A program made the translations under genes and the position numbers. From an uncultured Lachnospiraceae bacterium (GTDB lineage Bacteria > Bacillota > Clostridia > Lachnospirales > Lachnospiraceae): a stretch of DNA of 13,185 bases. The notes beneath the pieces were generated by a model that was not told the origin of the DNA, made no database searches, and saw only the letters and a program-made list of their open reading frames with translations. The stretch covers positions 1-13,185 of the forward strand of contig CAJUEI010000097.1 in assembly GCA_910585255.1 (NCBI GenBank), read 5' to 3'. Shown here in pieces: positions 12,812-13,185 of the stretch. The stretch's first letter is position 1; each line of letters starts with the position of its first letter.

Positions 12812-12840
12812 AGTCTATGCAACTTTCTTCATTTTGTCAA
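12812..12840 (-). promoter_or_regulatory. Promoter of the cysE operon
   Basis: A perfect -35 TTGACA (12840-12835), a 17-bp spacer and -10 TAGACT (12817-12812, 4 of 6) precede the T-box. Predicted start is near 12805, giving a leader of about 280 nt, a normal length for a T-box. Confidence 0.8.
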
Positions 12841-13078
12841 CTACTTTCTTTACTGAAATCTAAAAATACTGCATATTCCCACTTCACTAATCCTTACTTA
12901 TTCTCCTTTTTTACTAAACTCTAAAATCCTCTATCTCTAACACGGAACATTTCCAAACTACCCTACAACAAACAAACTTTCTTTCTATACTTCAAAACTT
13001 AAATTCCCCCCATCTGAAAACATTCCAAATCTAATATAAAAAAAGTTCTATCTCTACAGATGCATGAATCAATTAAAC
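12841..13078. other. A+T-rich spacer upstream of the cysE promoter
   Basis: No gene, RNA or repeat is recognisable here. In Bacillus gltX would stand upstream of cysE; nothing of it is in this window. The stretch ends where the third family-1 repeat begins. Confidence 0.5.
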
Positions 13079-13185
13079 CTTACAGGCAGGAAAACACAGC
13101 CGGAGCGGGGAAGCGATCCCTTTTTGCTGCGACTTCGGAGGAAAGTTAGAAAGTCTTATGCTTCTGTCGATCCACTAGGATTTTT
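13079..13185 (+). repeat. Family-1 structured repeat, third copy, cut by window edge
   Basis: The left flank TTACAGGCAGGAAAACACAGC (13080-13100) matches the flank of copy B in TTACAGGCAGGAA and ACAGC. A variable arm follows (13101-13129, beginning CGGAGCGGGGAAGC), then the core GACTTCGGAGGAAAGTTAGA (13131-13150), identical to copy A. After 13151 it diverges more than A and B do (TCTTATGCTTCTG), then ends at the edge with TAGGATTTTT, where A and B have TAGGATTTTC. The right half lies outside the window. Confidence 0.75.

Noticed and set aside
12596..12856. 86-codon plus-strand frame upstream of cysE
   Set aside because: It coincides with the T-box leader and promoter on the minus strand and has no ribosome binding site.

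Overview
The window looks like chromosome from a low-GC, Gram-positive member of the Clostridia, most likely a gut Lachnospiraceae. This rests on A+T-rich gaps, strong AGGAGG ribosome binding sites, a cysteine T-box leader, the Firmicutes cysE-cysS-mrnC-rlmB gene order and a pectin-type GH105 hydrolase. The family assignment is inference; no taxonomic marker is present. Nearly all genes lie on the minus strand; the only clear plus-strand gene is a PHP-family phosphatase.

Layout from left to right. A partial minus-strand gene starts at about 61 and runs off the left edge. Lower glycolysis follows: tpiA (430-1179) and pgk (1209-2423) form a two-gene unit ending at a strong hairpin (346-389). 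Upstream, gap (2689-3702) has its own promoter (3801-3829) and terminator (2633-2663). A structured repeat (family 2) lies between gap and pgk. A PHP histidinol-phosphatase-like gene (4068-4868, plus) converges on ftsZ (4914-6476, minus), with one hairpin shared between them. FtsZ stands outside any division cluster and has a tandem-repeat Gly/Tyr/Gln-rich linker. A GH105 unsaturated glycuronyl hydrolase (6628-7755) and rlmB (7871-8608) follow.

From the right edge, a promoter and a Cys-specific T-box (specifier UGC; UGGA bulge matching the U discriminator of tRNA-Cys) control cysE (11766-12521), cysS (10360-11769) and mrnC (9929-10375). These genes overlap one another. The unit makes O-acetylserine for cysteine synthesis, charges tRNA-Cys and provides Mini-RNase III for 23S rRNA maturation. 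rlmB, normally the next gene, is cut off by 1.3 kb of non-coding DNA packed with repeats.

The most interesting content is two families of non-coding structured repeats. Family 1 has copies at 8681-8925 (reads minus) and 9635-9875 (reads plus), and a third enters the window at about 13079-13185. Its conserved core of about 190 nt folds into a branched, four-way-junction-like structure. The core sits inside a 26-28 bp outer stem that is perfectly paired within each copy but differs between copies. Core base pairs also covary, and wobble pairs favour one strand. This looks like a selected RNA (or ssDNA) fold that multiplies, not a simple MITE. Family 2 (2456-2620 minus, 9335-9494 plus, and a deleted relic at 3998-4045) also keeps its hairpins by compensatory change and may be an IS200/IS605-type relic or guide-RNA-like scaffold. 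I could not match either family to a named one from memory.
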